Source: Novosphingobium clariflavum
GTDB taxonomy: Bacteria; Pseudomonadota; Alphaproteobacteria; Sphingomonadales; Sphingomonadaceae
Assembly (NCBI RefSeq): GCF_026420865.1
Contig: NZ_JAPCWC010000003.1
Location: 310,001 to 374,000 of the forward strand
Reading direction: 5' to 3'
Length of the DNA stretch: 64,000 nucleotides
The position numbers and the translations under genes were made by a program. Positions 16,549 to 26,496 of this stretch are shown piece after piece. Each line of letters begins with the position of its first letter. Position 1 is the stretch's first letter. The notes below the pieces were generated by a model. It saw only the letters and a program-made list of their open reading frames with translations. It had not been told where the DNA came from and did no database searches.

Positions 16549-18498
16549 ATGACTGGGCTAGCGATGCGCCTCTTGAGATATCGGTTCCTGCGTTTGCTGC
16601 GCGACACGGCGGGCAATATCCTGCCGCTGGCCGCCGTCGGCATGATGGTGGCAGCCGCCGTCGTCGGTTCGGGCATCGATCTCAGCCGCGATTACAAGGT
16701 GCGCAACCAGCTCCAGGCCGCCTGCGACGCCGCCGTGCTCGCCGGTCGCCGCACGGTGACGACGGCCGGTTTCGACACCGCCTCGCAGACCGCTGCCAAC
16801 AACTATTTCGCCACCAACTTCGACAGCACCTCGCAGGAAGTGACCGGCACCAGCTTCGTTCCGACATCGCCCGACGGCGGCAAGACGATCACCGGCACGG
16901 CATCGACCACGCTCAACACGCTGGTCATGCGCCTGTTCGGGTTCAACACCTTCACGGTTTCGGTGAGCTGCGCCTCGTCGATGGGCGTGGGCAATGCCGA
17001 CGTGATGATGGTGCTCGACACCACCGGCTCGATGGGTTCGATCCTTTCCGGCAGCCAGACCCGCCTGGCCGCGCTGCAGCAGGCGATGAAGGACTTCTAC
17101 ACGACGCTGGCCAATGCGACGGCGTCCACCAACGCGCGCATCCGTTATGGCTTCGTGCCCTACAGCACCACGGTCAACGTCGGCAAGCTGCTGATGGCCG
17201 AGGACCCCGACTACATCGCCGACACCTGGACCTACCAGACCCGGACGGCGGTCTATTTCGACTATTCCAGCGCGACCCGGACCAGCACCAGCACGACCTA
17301 CGGCAACACGTCCTACGGAAGTTCGTACCGCTACACCACGGGCAACGGCTATTCCAATCAGTCGACCTGCCTCAGCAACATGCCGACCTCGACCACCTGG
17401 GCCGATTCCGGATCGGAGTCGGTGACGTTCACGGTCAGCGGCACGAGCCCCAACATGACGGTGACGCGCAAGGTCAGCCAGAGCCAGACCCAGCGTGTCT
17501 ACAGCTGCGCCCAGTCCAACAATGGCCGTTGGTACGTCAATTATCAGGACAATACCCGGACCGAGACCACCAACGAGACCTGGACCAGCGTCAAGACCGT
17601 GTCGCCGACGCCAACCGCCAACTCCGAATTCTACCAGTGGGCCTACCAGCCCTATTCCTGGCCGACCGACGTCTTCAAGACCGGCGAAGCCGCGACGCTC
17701 TATACCGGCGACAACGGCACTGCCGTCTCCTCGACCTGGGATGGATGCATCCTCGAACGCTCTACCGTTGCGACCAGCAGCATCAGCTACAATGCGGTGA
17801 CCGGCATGTCTCCGTCGAATGCCTATGACATCGACCTCGACACGGTTCCCAGCAACGCCGCCACGCGCTGGGGGCCGCTGTGGCCCGAGGCCGCCTACAT
17901 GCGCTACAACAGCGGTTCGAACAGCACCAAGAGCTACGCCTCGCCCACCACCAGCGGTGCAGCCGCCACCTCGCCCTGTCCGGCGCAGGGGCAGTTGCTC
18001 ACCGAAATGTCGCAGTCGGCGTTCAACACGTACGCCAACTCGCTGGTGGCCAACGGCAATACCTACCTCGACATCGGCATGATCTGGGGCGGGCGGATGA
18101 TCTCGCCAAGCGGTGTCTTCCAGGACAACGTCAACACCGCCGCTTCAAACGGCGGCGAGGTCTCGCGCCATCTGATCTTCATGACCGACGGCGAGATGCA
18201 GACCATCAACACCTACCAACAGGCCTGGGGCATGGAATACTGGGACCGCAAGGTGACCAGCGACGGGTCCAGCAGCACCGAGACCACCAACCACACCAAA
18301 CGCTTCCTCGCAGTCTGCGAGGCGATCAAGGCCAAGGGCGTGCGGGTCTGGGTGATCGCCTTCACGTCCACCCTGTCGAGCGACCTGACGACCTGCGCCT
18401 CGGCCAACAGTTCCTACACGGCCGCCAATGCGACCGAACTGAGCACCGCGTTCCAGGAAATCGCCAAGCAGGTCGGCGAACTGAGGCTGACGCAGTGA
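16549..18498 (+). CDS. TadG-like pilus assembly protein with VWA domain
   Basis: A 649-residue protein. The N-terminus (about 18-70) is a Tad-type pseudopilin-like segment: AGNILPLAAVGMMVAAAVVG is one hydrophobic helix, followed by SGIDLSRDYKVRNQLQAACD. A VWA domain starts near residue 150 with the MIDAS motif DTTGSMG (D157). A later part of the same domain includes HLIFMTDGEMQ near residue 545. Between them lies a long Ser/Thr/Tyr-rich insertion. It is probably anchored in the inner membrane and exposed in the periplasm. Related TadG proteins help anchor or assemble Flp pili. The start is at 16549, and an ATG five codons later is also possible. The stop overlaps the next gene, so translation is coupled. 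Confidence 0.85.
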   Translation: MTGLAMRLLRYRFLRLLRDTAGNILPLAAVGMMVAAAVVGSGIDLSRDYKVRNQLQAACDAAVLAGRRTVTTAGFDTASQTAANNYFATNFDSTSQEVTGTSFVPTSPDGGKTITGTASTTLNTLVMRLFGFNTFTVSVSCASSMGVGNADVMMVLDTTGSMGSILSGSQTRLAALQQAMKDFYTTLANATASTNARIRYGFVPYSTTVNVGKLLMAEDPDYIADTWTYQTRTAVYFDYSSATRTSTSTTYGNTSYGSSYRYTTGNGYSNQSTCLSNMPTSTTWADSGSESVTFTVSGTSPNMTVTRKVSQSQTQRVYSCAQSNNGRWYVNYQDNTRTETTNETWTSVKTVSPTPTANSEFYQWAYQPYSWPTDVFKTGEAATLYTGDNGTAVSSTWDGCILERSTVATSSISYNAVTGMSPSNAYDIDLDTVPSNAATRWGPLWPEAAYMRYNSGSNSTKSYASPTTSGAAATSPCPAQGQLLTEMSQSAFNTYANSLVANGNTYLDIGMIWGGRMISPSGVFQDNVNTAASNGGEVSRHLIFMTDGEMQTINTYQQAWGMEYWDRKVTSDGSSSTETTNHTKRFLAVCEAIKAKGVRVWVIAFTSTLSSDLTTCASANSSYTAANATELSTAFQEIAKQVGELRLTQ

Positions 18499-19097
18499 CC
18501 GGGGGCCGTCTGCATGCCCTGAGGGCGCGCCTGCGCCGCGACCAGTGGGGCGTCACCGCGCTGGAATTCGCGGTGGCGGGGCCAGTGCTGATCGTCCTGC
18601 TGATGGGCATCTTCGACATCGGCCACATGGCCTATGTCAGCGCGGTGCTGCACGGCGCGGTCGAGGAATCGGCGCGTAACGGCACGCTGGAAGCAGTCGA
18701 CACCGCAGCGCAGGACCAGGCGATCGCCAGCATCGTCGGCAATGTCGCGCCGGGGGTGACGATCGCCGTCACGCGCAGCAGCTATTACGACTTCTCCGAC
18801 ATCGCACGGCCCGAGGCGTGGAACGACGCCAATTCGAACGGCACCTGCGACAACGGGGAAACCTATACCGACGAGAACAAGAACGGCCAGTGGGATGCCG
18901 ATATCGGCAAGTCGGGCAATGGCGGCGCCAACGACGTTGTCGTCTACACCGTGAAGGCGACCTACAAGCCGCTGTTTCCGATCCCCGGCCTCACCAACCG
19001 CGACAACAGCCGCACGCTGACGGCGATCGCGGTGCGGAAGAACCAGCCATATGCGCTGCAGAGCAGCTATGGCTCGGCGGCGGGGAGTTGCCGATGA
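18495..19097 (+). CDS. TadE-like minor pseudopilin
   Basis: A 200-residue protein starting at a GTG whose GTGA overlaps the TGA of the upstream VWA gene. A short basic leader is followed by the TadE signature WGVTALEFAVAGPVLIVLLM, a single hydrophobic helix with the conserved Glu at its start. The FDIGHMAYVSAVLHGAVEESAR helix follows. The periplasmic part contains an Asn/Asp/Gly-rich loop (residues about 110-140, with DANSNGTCDNGE and DENKNGQWDAD), which resembles calcium-binding repeat loops. The last codons overlap the next gene (ATGA). TadE proteins are processed by a TadV/CpaA-type peptidase, and none is in this window. Confidence 0.85.
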   Translation: MTGGRLHALRARLRRDQWGVTALEFAVAGPVLIVLLMGIFDIGHMAYVSAVLHGAVEESARNGTLEAVDTAAQDQAIASIVGNVAPGVTIAVTRSSYYDFSDIARPEAWNDANSNGTCDNGETYTDENKNGQWDADIGKSGNGGANDVVVYTVKATYKPLFPIPGLTNRDNSRTLTAIAVRKNQPYALQSSYGSAAGSCR

Positions 19098-19738
19098 AGC
19101 GGATGCTCGTTCCTCGCCTGCGCCGCGTCATGCGCAGGCTCCGGCGCGATTGCAGCGGCGTGTCGCTGATGGAATTCGCGCTCATGCTGCCGATCATGCT
19201 GACGCTGGGTCTCTACGGCACCGAGCTTGCCTACATGGCGATGGTGAAGATGGAGGTTTCCCAGATCGCGACGTCGGTGGCGGACAACGCCTCGCGCCTT
19301 GGCCAGACCGACAATACCGCGGTGACGCCGACAGTGACCGAGACGCAGATCAACTCGGTCATGTCGGGCGCGGTCATGCAGGGTAGCTCGTTCAATTTCA
19401 GCGGGAACGGGCGGATCATCCTCTCCAGTCTGGAGATCAACTCCAGCAACCAGCAATACATCCACTGGCAGCGCTGCCGGGGCAGCCTGGCGCGCAGTTC
19501 GGCCTATGGGGCGGCGGGCACCACGCTCACGGGCATGGGCAAGACCGGGCACGTCATCACTGCGACGACCAATTCGGCGGTCATGTATGTCGAGGTCTAT
19601 TACGCCTACCAGCCGCTGTTCGGGACGATGTTTGTCCAGAACCCGGTGTTCTATCAGGAAGCGGCCTTCCTGATCCGCGACAGCCGCAACATCGCCGCCG
19701 GGGTCACCGGTACCGGCGGGCAGTCGGCGTGCAGCTGA
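19094..19738 (+). CDS. TadE/TadF-like pseudopilin
   Basis: A 214-residue protein starting at an ATG that overlaps the previous stop (ATGA), with GGGGAG upstream. A basic leader is followed by GVSLMEFALMLPIMLTLGLY, the conserved TadE-type helix, and by the segment MVKMEVSQIATSVADNASRLG. The remainder is a predicted periplasmic domain of about 150 residues with two cysteines. It is the third gene of a tightly coupled operon with the VWA protein and the first TadE-like gene. The secretion ATPase and platform genes of the Tad system (tadA, B, C, rcpA) are not in this window. Confidence 0.85.
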   Translation: MKRMLVPRLRRVMRRLRRDCSGVSLMEFALMLPIMLTLGLYGTELAYMAMVKMEVSQIATSVADNASRLGQTDNTAVTPTVTETQINSVMSGAVMQGSSFNFSGNGRIILSSLEINSSNQQYIHWQRCRGSLARSSAYGAAGTTLTGMGKTGHVITATTNSAVMYVEVYYAYQPLFGTMFVQNPVFYQEAAFLIRDSRNIAAGVTGTGGQSACS

Positions 19739-19788
19739 CGCACCAGTTTGCGTGACAACACGCGAAGGCTAGGCTAGGGGCAGGGGCC

Positions 19789-20187
19789 ATGGGGACCTTG
19801 CGCGTCTTTTTCCGGCAGTATCACAAGCAAGCGCTTGTATTTGCGGCTATTGCGCTCTGCCTCAAGGCGTTCCTGCCGACCGGCTTCATGCCGGGGCAGG
19901 GGCTCCGCGCGATCACCATCGAGATCTGTCACGATGCCTCCGGCGGTGACGGCACCCTGCAGGTGCTGGTGCCGCTCAAGACCGGCGGCAATCACGTCCC
20001 CGGCAAGCCTGCAAAGGGCGAGTGTCCTTTCGGCGCCCTGTCGATGGCCTCGCTGGGCGGCGCCGATCCGGTGCTGCTGGCGCTGGCGATCGCTTTCATC
20101 GTGGCGCTGGGCTTCGCGCCGCTCCGCGCGGTTGCGCTTGCCCCGCAGCCCTATTTGCGCCCACCGCTGAGAGGCCCTCCGGCCTGA
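19789..20187 (+). CDS. Small membrane protein, DUF2946-like
   Basis: A 132-residue protein with a hydrophobic N-terminal helix (about 14-30, then LPTGFMPG) and a second one near the C-terminus (about 97-120, DPVLLALAIAFIVALGFAPL). Two Cys lie between them, in EICHDA and GECPFG. The LPTGFMP segment and the CPF motif resemble DUF2946 proteins, which I recall being found near copper-related genes and TonB receptors. A role in metal handling is therefore a hypothesis. GGGGC lies just upstream of the ATG at 19789. The next gene, 108 bp downstream, encodes a methionine-rich TonB receptor. Confidence 0.65.
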   Translation: MGTLRVFFRQYHKQALVFAAIALCLKAFLPTGFMPGQGLRAITIEICHDASGGDGTLQVLVPLKTGGNHVPGKPAKGECPFGALSMASLGGADPVLLALAIAFIVALGFAPLRAVALAPQPYLRPPLRGPPA

Positions 20188-20295
20188 ACCGATCCCGAGG
20201 CCGCCTGCGCAGCGCACGGCGGCCCGGAATTTCGACATTTCAGGTCACGCAGGGGCGGCGCGGAGCGCTGGCCCTGCGAACAACAGGGTTTTTCC

Positions 20296-22476
20296 ATGAA
20301 GACGTCCATTTTCGCGATCGCCGCGGCGCTCGCTCTTGCGCCTGCCCCTCTTGCCGCCCAGGAAACCGGTTCCGACGAGCCGCCGGCCGCCGAGGCCGCC
20401 GAGGCCGCCGCGCTTCCCGCACTCCACGCGGACTTCACGTCGGCCTTGCGCAATATCGCTACGGCGCCGCTCAATGGCTCCAGGGTCTCGGTGGAGCGCC
20501 TTCGCCGCGAGGCGGTGTCGAGCAGCGACACCGGCGCCATCCTTGCGCAGCTTCCCGGCGTGAGTGCGGCCAGCGGGGGCGGCCTGTCGTCGATGCCGGC
20601 CGTGCGCGGGCTCAGCGAGCAGCGGGTGCTGATCGTCGTCGACGGGCTGCCGATCGACGTTGCCTGTCCCAACGACATGAACCCGCCGCTGTCCTACACC
20701 GATCCCCAGACGGTCGGCGCTATCGCGGTGGTGCCGGGCGTCTCGCCGGTGAGCATGGGCGGCGACAACATCGCCGGGATCGTCAGCGTCGAGAGCCGGA
20801 TGCCGCGCTTTGCGATGGAAGGCGGCACATTGGTGACGGGCGAGGCCTCGAGCTTCTATCGCAGCAATGGCGATGGCTTCGGCGGCGCGGTTTCGCTGAC
20901 CGTTGCCGGCAAGCGCGTGAGCGCTACCTATACCGGCTCCTACACCCAGTCCGATGACTACCAGGGCGGCGGCGCGATGGGCAAGGTGCGCTCCACCGAA
21001 TACGCCAAGACCGATCACCAGCTTGCCCTTGCCGCGCAGACCGATTTCGGCCTGTTCGAACTGAAGGGTGGCTACCATTTCGCGCCCTACGAGGCCTTCC
21101 CCAACCAGTACATGGACATGACCTCGAACACCTCGTGGTTCCTCAACGGCCGCTATCGCGGGGTGTTCGGCTGGGGCGATGTCGATTTCACCGCCGGCTA
21201 CCGCGATACCGACCATGCGATGGACTTCCTGGCCGACAAGCAGCCCGGCACGATGCCGATGAACACCGAGGTCCATTCCTTCTCGTCCGCGCTCAAGGTC
21301 AACCTGCCGCTCGGCCGCAAGGACACGCTGCACCTTGGCGGCGAGTTCCATCACGAAGGGATGGATGACTGGTGGCCGCCGGTTGCCGGGTCGATGATGA
21401 TGGGACCGGACACCTACCTCAACATCAACAACGGCAAGCGTGATCGCCTCGGTCTGTTCGGGGAGTGGGAATCGCACTGGTCGGACCGTGTCTCGACGCT
21501 GATCGGCGCGCGGTTCGACCGGGTGACGATGAACACCGGCGCGGTCCAGCCTTACGGAACCGGCATGATGAACATGGCCGATGCGATGGCCGCCGCCACG
21601 TTCAACGCCGCCGACCGTCATCGCCGTGACAACAACTGGAGCGCGAGCGCACTGGTCAGCTGGCAGGCGGCGGACATGCTGGCCTTCGAACTTGGCTATG
21701 CCCACAAGACCCGCTCGCCCAACCTCTACGAGCGCTATTCCTGGGGGCAGGGGGCGATGTCGAGCCAGATGATCGGCTGGTACGGCGATGGCAATGGCTA
21801 TGTCGGCAACCTCGACCTCAAGCCGGAGCGGGCGGACACGGTCAGCGCCGCGCTGCGGCTGACCGCGAAGGGCGGCGCCACGCTCAAGGTCTCGCCCTAT
21901 TATACCCGCGTTCACGACTACATCGATGCGGTCCGCCTCAGGGACCTGACCGACATGATGGGGATGCCCAGCGGCTTCGTGCAGTTGCAGTTCGCGAACC
22001 AGGAGGCCGAGCTCTACGGCATCGACGCCAGCGCCAGCGTGCCCTTGCAGCGCACCGCGCGCAGCGAGACCGACTTCACCGCCAGCGCCGCCTGGGTTCA
22101 CGGGCAGAACCTCTCGGACGACGGCCCGCTCTATCGGCAGATGCCGTTCAACCTGACGATGGGCCTCGCGCATCGCAGCGGCGCCTTCGAGGCGGGCGCG
22201 GACATCCAGTTCGTGGCCGAGAAGAACCGTGTCGATGCCACCCGCAACGAGCCGCGCACGCAGAGCTATGCGCTGGTGAACCTGCGGGCGGGCTACACGC
22301 TGGGGCTGCTGGCGCAGGGCATCACGCTGACGGTGGAAGCGAAGAACCTGTTCGACAAGGGCTATGCCCTGCCGCTCGGCGGCATGTCGCTGGGCGACTA
22401 CGGCGTCACTGGCGTGCTGCGCCCGGTGCCGGGCATGGGCCGTTCGATCAACTTCGGGATGAGCACCCGCTTCTGA
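20296..22476 (+). CDS. TonB-dependent receptor 2, methionine-rich (possible copper receptor)
   Basis: A 726-residue outer-membrane receptor with a signal peptide ending PAPLAAQ. The plug domain has GLSSMPAVRGLSEQRVLIVVDG and VSMGGDNIAGIVSVESRM, and the barrel ends with GRSINFGMSTRF. Predicted extracellular parts carry Met clusters: MDMTSN, GMDDWWPP, GSMMMGPD, GMMNMADAM and DMMGM. Met-rich loops are known from outer-membrane copper receptors such as OprC/NosA, so copper is a reasonable guess, strengthened by the DUF2946-like gene just upstream. No CxxxM motif in the plug was confirmed. The ATG at 20296 starts a good signal peptide. The gene converges on rpoD. Confidence 0.85.
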   Translation: MKTSIFAIAAALALAPAPLAAQETGSDEPPAAEAAEAAALPALHADFTSALRNIATAPLNGSRVSVERLRREAVSSSDTGAILAQLPGVSAASGGGLSSMPAVRGLSEQRVLIVVDGLPIDVACPNDMNPPLSYTDPQTVGAIAVVPGVSPVSMGGDNIAGIVSVESRMPRFAMEGGTLVTGEASSFYRSNGDGFGGAVSLTVAGKRVSATYTGSYTQSDDYQGGGAMGKVRSTEYAKTDHQLALAAQTDFGLFELKGGYHFAPYEAFPNQYMDMTSNTSWFLNGRYRGVFGWGDVDFTAGYRDTDHAMDFLADKQPGTMPMNTEVHSFSSALKVNLPLGRKDTLHLGGEFHHEGMDDWWPPVAGSMMMGPDTYLNINNGKRDRLGLFGEWESHWSDRVSTLIGARFDRVTMNTGAVQPYGTGMMNMADAMAAATFNAADRHRRDNNWSASALVSWQAADMLAFELGYAHKTRSPNLYERYSWGQGAMSSQMIGWYGDGNGYVGNLDLKPERADTVSAALRLTAKGGATLKVSPYYTRVHDYIDAVRLRDLTDMMGMPSGFVQLQFANQEAELYGIDASASVPLQRTARSETDFTASAAWVHGQNLSDDGPLYRQMPFNLTMGLAHRSGAFEAGADIQFVAEKNRVDATRNEPRTQSYALVNLRAGYTLGLLAQGITLTVEAKNLFDKGYALPLGGMSLGDYGVTGVLRPVPGMGRSINFGMSTRF

Positions 22477-22560
22477 CGGCCTGTGGATCGGTTCCGGCAT
22501 TGAGCGCCCCATCGGATGGGGGTGTTCAAATGCCGGGCCGATCCATCAGCCCACAAACGA

Positions 22561-22589
22561 AAATGGCGAGGCTGGTAGCCTCGCCATTT
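22561..22589. terminator. Terminator between TonB receptor 2 and rpoD
   Basis: A perfect 13-bp stem (AAATGGCGAGGCT at 22561-22573 with 22577-22589) has a GGT loop. On the minus strand it runs into TTTTCG just after the rpoD stop codon. A second, imperfect hairpin at about 22497-22534 (CGGCATT with AATGCCG) may serve the receptor gene. Confidence 0.8.
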
Positions 22590-22626
22590 GCCGTGCGGGA
22601 TAAGCCCGCTTGCTGGCGGATACTGC

Positions 22627-24663
<2,037 letters not shown>

Positions 24664-25023
24664 GCAATCCGTTGTCGTCTTGTTGGCCGTGTCATGACGT
24701 CGGTTGCGCCATGACAAGGCCAGGTTCTCAGATCATCAGCCTGACGGCGCCGGCGGAGGGCGGCCTTGCAGGCAAGAACGAACCCCTCTGGCCCGGGGTT
24801 CAGGCAATGAGGCCGGATTTCGCTTCCGAAAGGAAGCTGGTCCGCCCGCATGCCGTGCAATCGAATCGGGGGCATCGGCCCCTTGCCCGCTGCCGGCCTG
24901 TCGAAGGCGGCCTTGACCCCTGCCTTCGACATGCACCGCGTGCTTTCCATGGCCGCTGGTGAAGCGATCGAGGAAAGCGCGAGATGGAGCCATGGCCGCC
25001 AGGGGCGGCCATGGCCAGGTCCA
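24664..25023. other. rpoD leader and csp 3' region, no gene found
   Basis: This 360-bp gap holds no convincing gene. It contains the inverted repeat TGTCATG-N13-CATGACA (24690-24716), a GAACCCC/GGGGTTC hairpin (24780-24801) and a GCTTCC-GAAA-GGAAGC hairpin (24822-24837). All lie in the presumed rpoD 5' leader on the minus strand. The csp-side hairpin is listed separately. Confidence 0.5.
24989..25015 (-). terminator. Hairpin downstream of the cold-shock gene
   Basis: GCCATGGCCGCC (24989-25000) pairs perfectly with GGCGGCCATGGC (25004-25015) across an AGG loop, 9 nt after the csp stop codon. There is no T-run, so termination efficiency is uncertain. Confidence 0.55.
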
Positions 25024-25782
25024 TCAACGCTGGACCAGATTCACGGCCGAAGCCTTGCCGCGGCGATCGATCTCGATTTCGAATTCGAGCTGATCGCCTT
25101 CCGACAGGCCGTGCAGACCCGAGCGTTCGACCGCGCTGATATGCACGAAGGCATCTGGCTGGCCGTCATCGCGCACGATGAAGCCGAAGCCCTTCGTACC
25201 GTTGAAGAACTTGACCGTGCCGGTGGCCTTCTCGCCGGTCAGCTGGCGCTGGGCGGGGGCGGCGGAACGCTCACGACGTTCGGCAACGACGACTTCGCCG
25301 ACGATGACCAGTTCGGACGCGGAAACCTTGCCGTTACGCTCGACCAGCTGGAATTCCAGCTGCTGACCTTCGGCCAGCGTTTCGAGGCCGGCAGCCTGCA
25401 CGGCGCTGATGTGCACGAATGCATCGTCGCCGCCGCTTTCAAGCTGGATGAAGCCGAAACCCTTGTCGGGGTTGAAGAACTTGACCGTGCCGCTGCCCTG
25501 GCCGACGACGATGCCGGGGCCGCCGCGCGAGCCGCCGCCAAAACCACCGCCGCGCGAGCCGCCGAAGCCGCCGCCGCGCGAGCCGCCGAAGCGGTCACCA
25601 CCGCCAAAACGATCACCGCCGCCGAAGCGATCACCGCCGCCGAAGCGATCACCGCCGCCGTAGCGATCACCGCCGCCGTAGCGATCACCGCCGCCAAAGC
25701 GATCGTTGCCGCCGCCCCAACGATCATCACCACCGCCAAACCGGTCGCGTCCCTGGCCGCGATTACCCCTATCGAATGTCAT
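25024..25782 (-). CDS. Tandem cold-shock domain protein with DRFGGG repeat tail
   Basis: A 252-residue RNA/DNA-binding protein. Residues 13-67 are about nine copies of a six-residue unit DR(F/Y/W)[12 protein letters not shown] RGG/FG motifs follow (68-90). Two complete cold-shock domains come next: CSD1 from about residue 96 ([21 protein letters not shown]) and CSD2 from about 187 ([21 protein letters not shown]). Both keep the RNP1 and RNP2 aromatic residues. Two-CSD proteins are usual in alphaproteobacteria, but most lack a low-complexity N-terminal array. The start at 25782 has AAGG 13-16 nt upstream. The gene begins only 12 bp after a 47-codon gene on the same strand, so the two are probably cotranscribed. 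Confidence 0.93.
   Translation of the reverse strand: MTFDRGNRGQGRDRFGGGDDRWGGGNDRFGGGDRYGGGDRYGGGDRFGGGDRFGGGDRFGGGDRFGGSRGGGFGGSRGGGFGGGSRGGPGIVVGQGSGTVKFFNPDKGFGFIQLESGGDDAFVHISAVQAAGLETLAEGQQLEFQLVERNGKVSASELVIVGEVVVAERRERSAAPAQRQLTGEKATGTVKFFNGTKGFGFIVRDDGQPDAFVHISAVERSGLHGLSEGDQLEFEIEIDRRGKASAVNLVQR
25584..25748. repeat. 18-bp tandem repeat coding for the DRFGGG array
   Basis: About nine copies of an 18-bp unit (plus-strand form CGATCACCGCCGCCGAAG and close variants) lie inside the cold-shock gene. The period is a multiple of three, so copy-number changes alter array length without a frameshift. Confidence 0.85.
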
Positions 25783-25794
25783 CTTTCAAATACC

Positions 25795-25938
25795 TTAAGC
25801 TACGTCCGAAGAATCCCAATCCTCGCGAGTGAACGTAGCACGCAAGGCCGCAGAGCCCATTTCAGGTTGCAGGACATACGACGATAGCACCAAAGCGAGG
25901 CTTTGGCGACCAAAGTTCTGCAGACGGCGCAAAGCCAT
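25795..25938 (-). CDS. Small 47-residue protein upstream of the cold-shock gene
   Basis: A short frame starts at the ATG at 25938 and ends at TAA 25795-25797. A strong ribosome binding site, TGGAGGAT, lies 5 nt upstream. The product begins MALRRLQNFGRQSLALVL and ends TREDWDSSDVA: a basic amphipathic start with LALVLSSYVL in the middle and an acidic end. The stop is 12 bp before the cold-shock ATG, so it should be the first cistron of that mRNA. I do not recognise the family. It may be a small protein or a leader peptide that controls translation of the cold-shock gene. The ideal ribosome binding site and the spacing argue for translation. Confidence 0.55.
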   Translation of the reverse strand: MALRRLQNFGRQSLALVLSSYVLQPEMGSAALRATFTREDWDSSDVA

Positions 25939-26439
25939 CGCGATCCTCCATTGCTCCGCGGACGAGGCACGCATTTTTGAAGCGTCCTGTCAACGATTCG
26001 GCGCGCGCGGCAGGGCGCGTTTTCCGGGCGGGAGGTCATACCTTTCGGCTCAAAAAGCGCGGGAAGATCAGAAGTTCCCGCATGTGTGCCGTGTCGGTGC
26101 GACCGGATCATGGGCCGGGCGGCAAGAGACTGTTTGCGGGGGAGCAAGAGGGGCGCTCCGGCAATATCGACCGGGCGGTTCCGGTGTCGTTCGCCTGTGT
26201 TTCGAGCGATGCGCCGCCGCGATTCCGCAGGCAGCGAGAGTCGGGTTGCCGCTGAATGGGCAAGGCGGGCCTGTGGGGACTGGCGATGGATGCCATCACC
26301 GCTGGCCGGAAGGGGCGATCGCTATGTCGGGAAGAGCCGGGACACTGGTGCGGTCTCGCCGCTGAGTCCTCGGTGAATGCAGGCGCCGGATGCAAGGCGG
26401 GACCAGAAACAAGGGACACTCCTCCCTGATCCCGCCTCG
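25939..26439. other. Upstream region of the csp operon, no gene found
   Basis: About 500 bp without a convincing gene. Frames on both strands are Arg/Gly/Ala-rich, lack good ribosome binding sites and resemble nothing known. A TTGACA hexamer on the minus strand at 25993-25988 could be the -35 box of the operon, but no good -10 box lies at the right distance. Confidence 0.45.
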
Positions 26440-26478
26440 CGCTCCCGCCCGGTCTCCGTCTGGAGATGGGCGGGAGCG
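26440..26478 (-). terminator. Terminator after TonB receptor 3
   Basis: CGCTCCCGCCC (26440-26450) pairs with GGGCGGGAGCG (26468-26478), and an inner TCTCC/GGAGA pair extends the stem. It lies about 20 bp past the receptor stop codon. No long T-run follows. Confidence 0.6.
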
Positions 26479-26496
26479 GTCACCTCTTAAGCGGCC

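Noticed and set aside
24736..24993. Short frames in the rpoD/csp gap
   Set aside because: Random-looking composition, no ribosome binding site, and overlap with hairpins of the leader.
25584..25748. Possible CRISPR-like array of 18-bp repeats
   Set aside because: The repeats are head-to-tail without unique spacers, and they translate in frame to a protein repeat inside the cold-shock gene.
25829..26365. A 178-codon plus-strand frame upstream of the cold-shock operon
   Set aside because: No good ribosome binding site, Arg/Gly-rich random-looking product, and it overlaps the better-supported 47-codon gene on the other strand.
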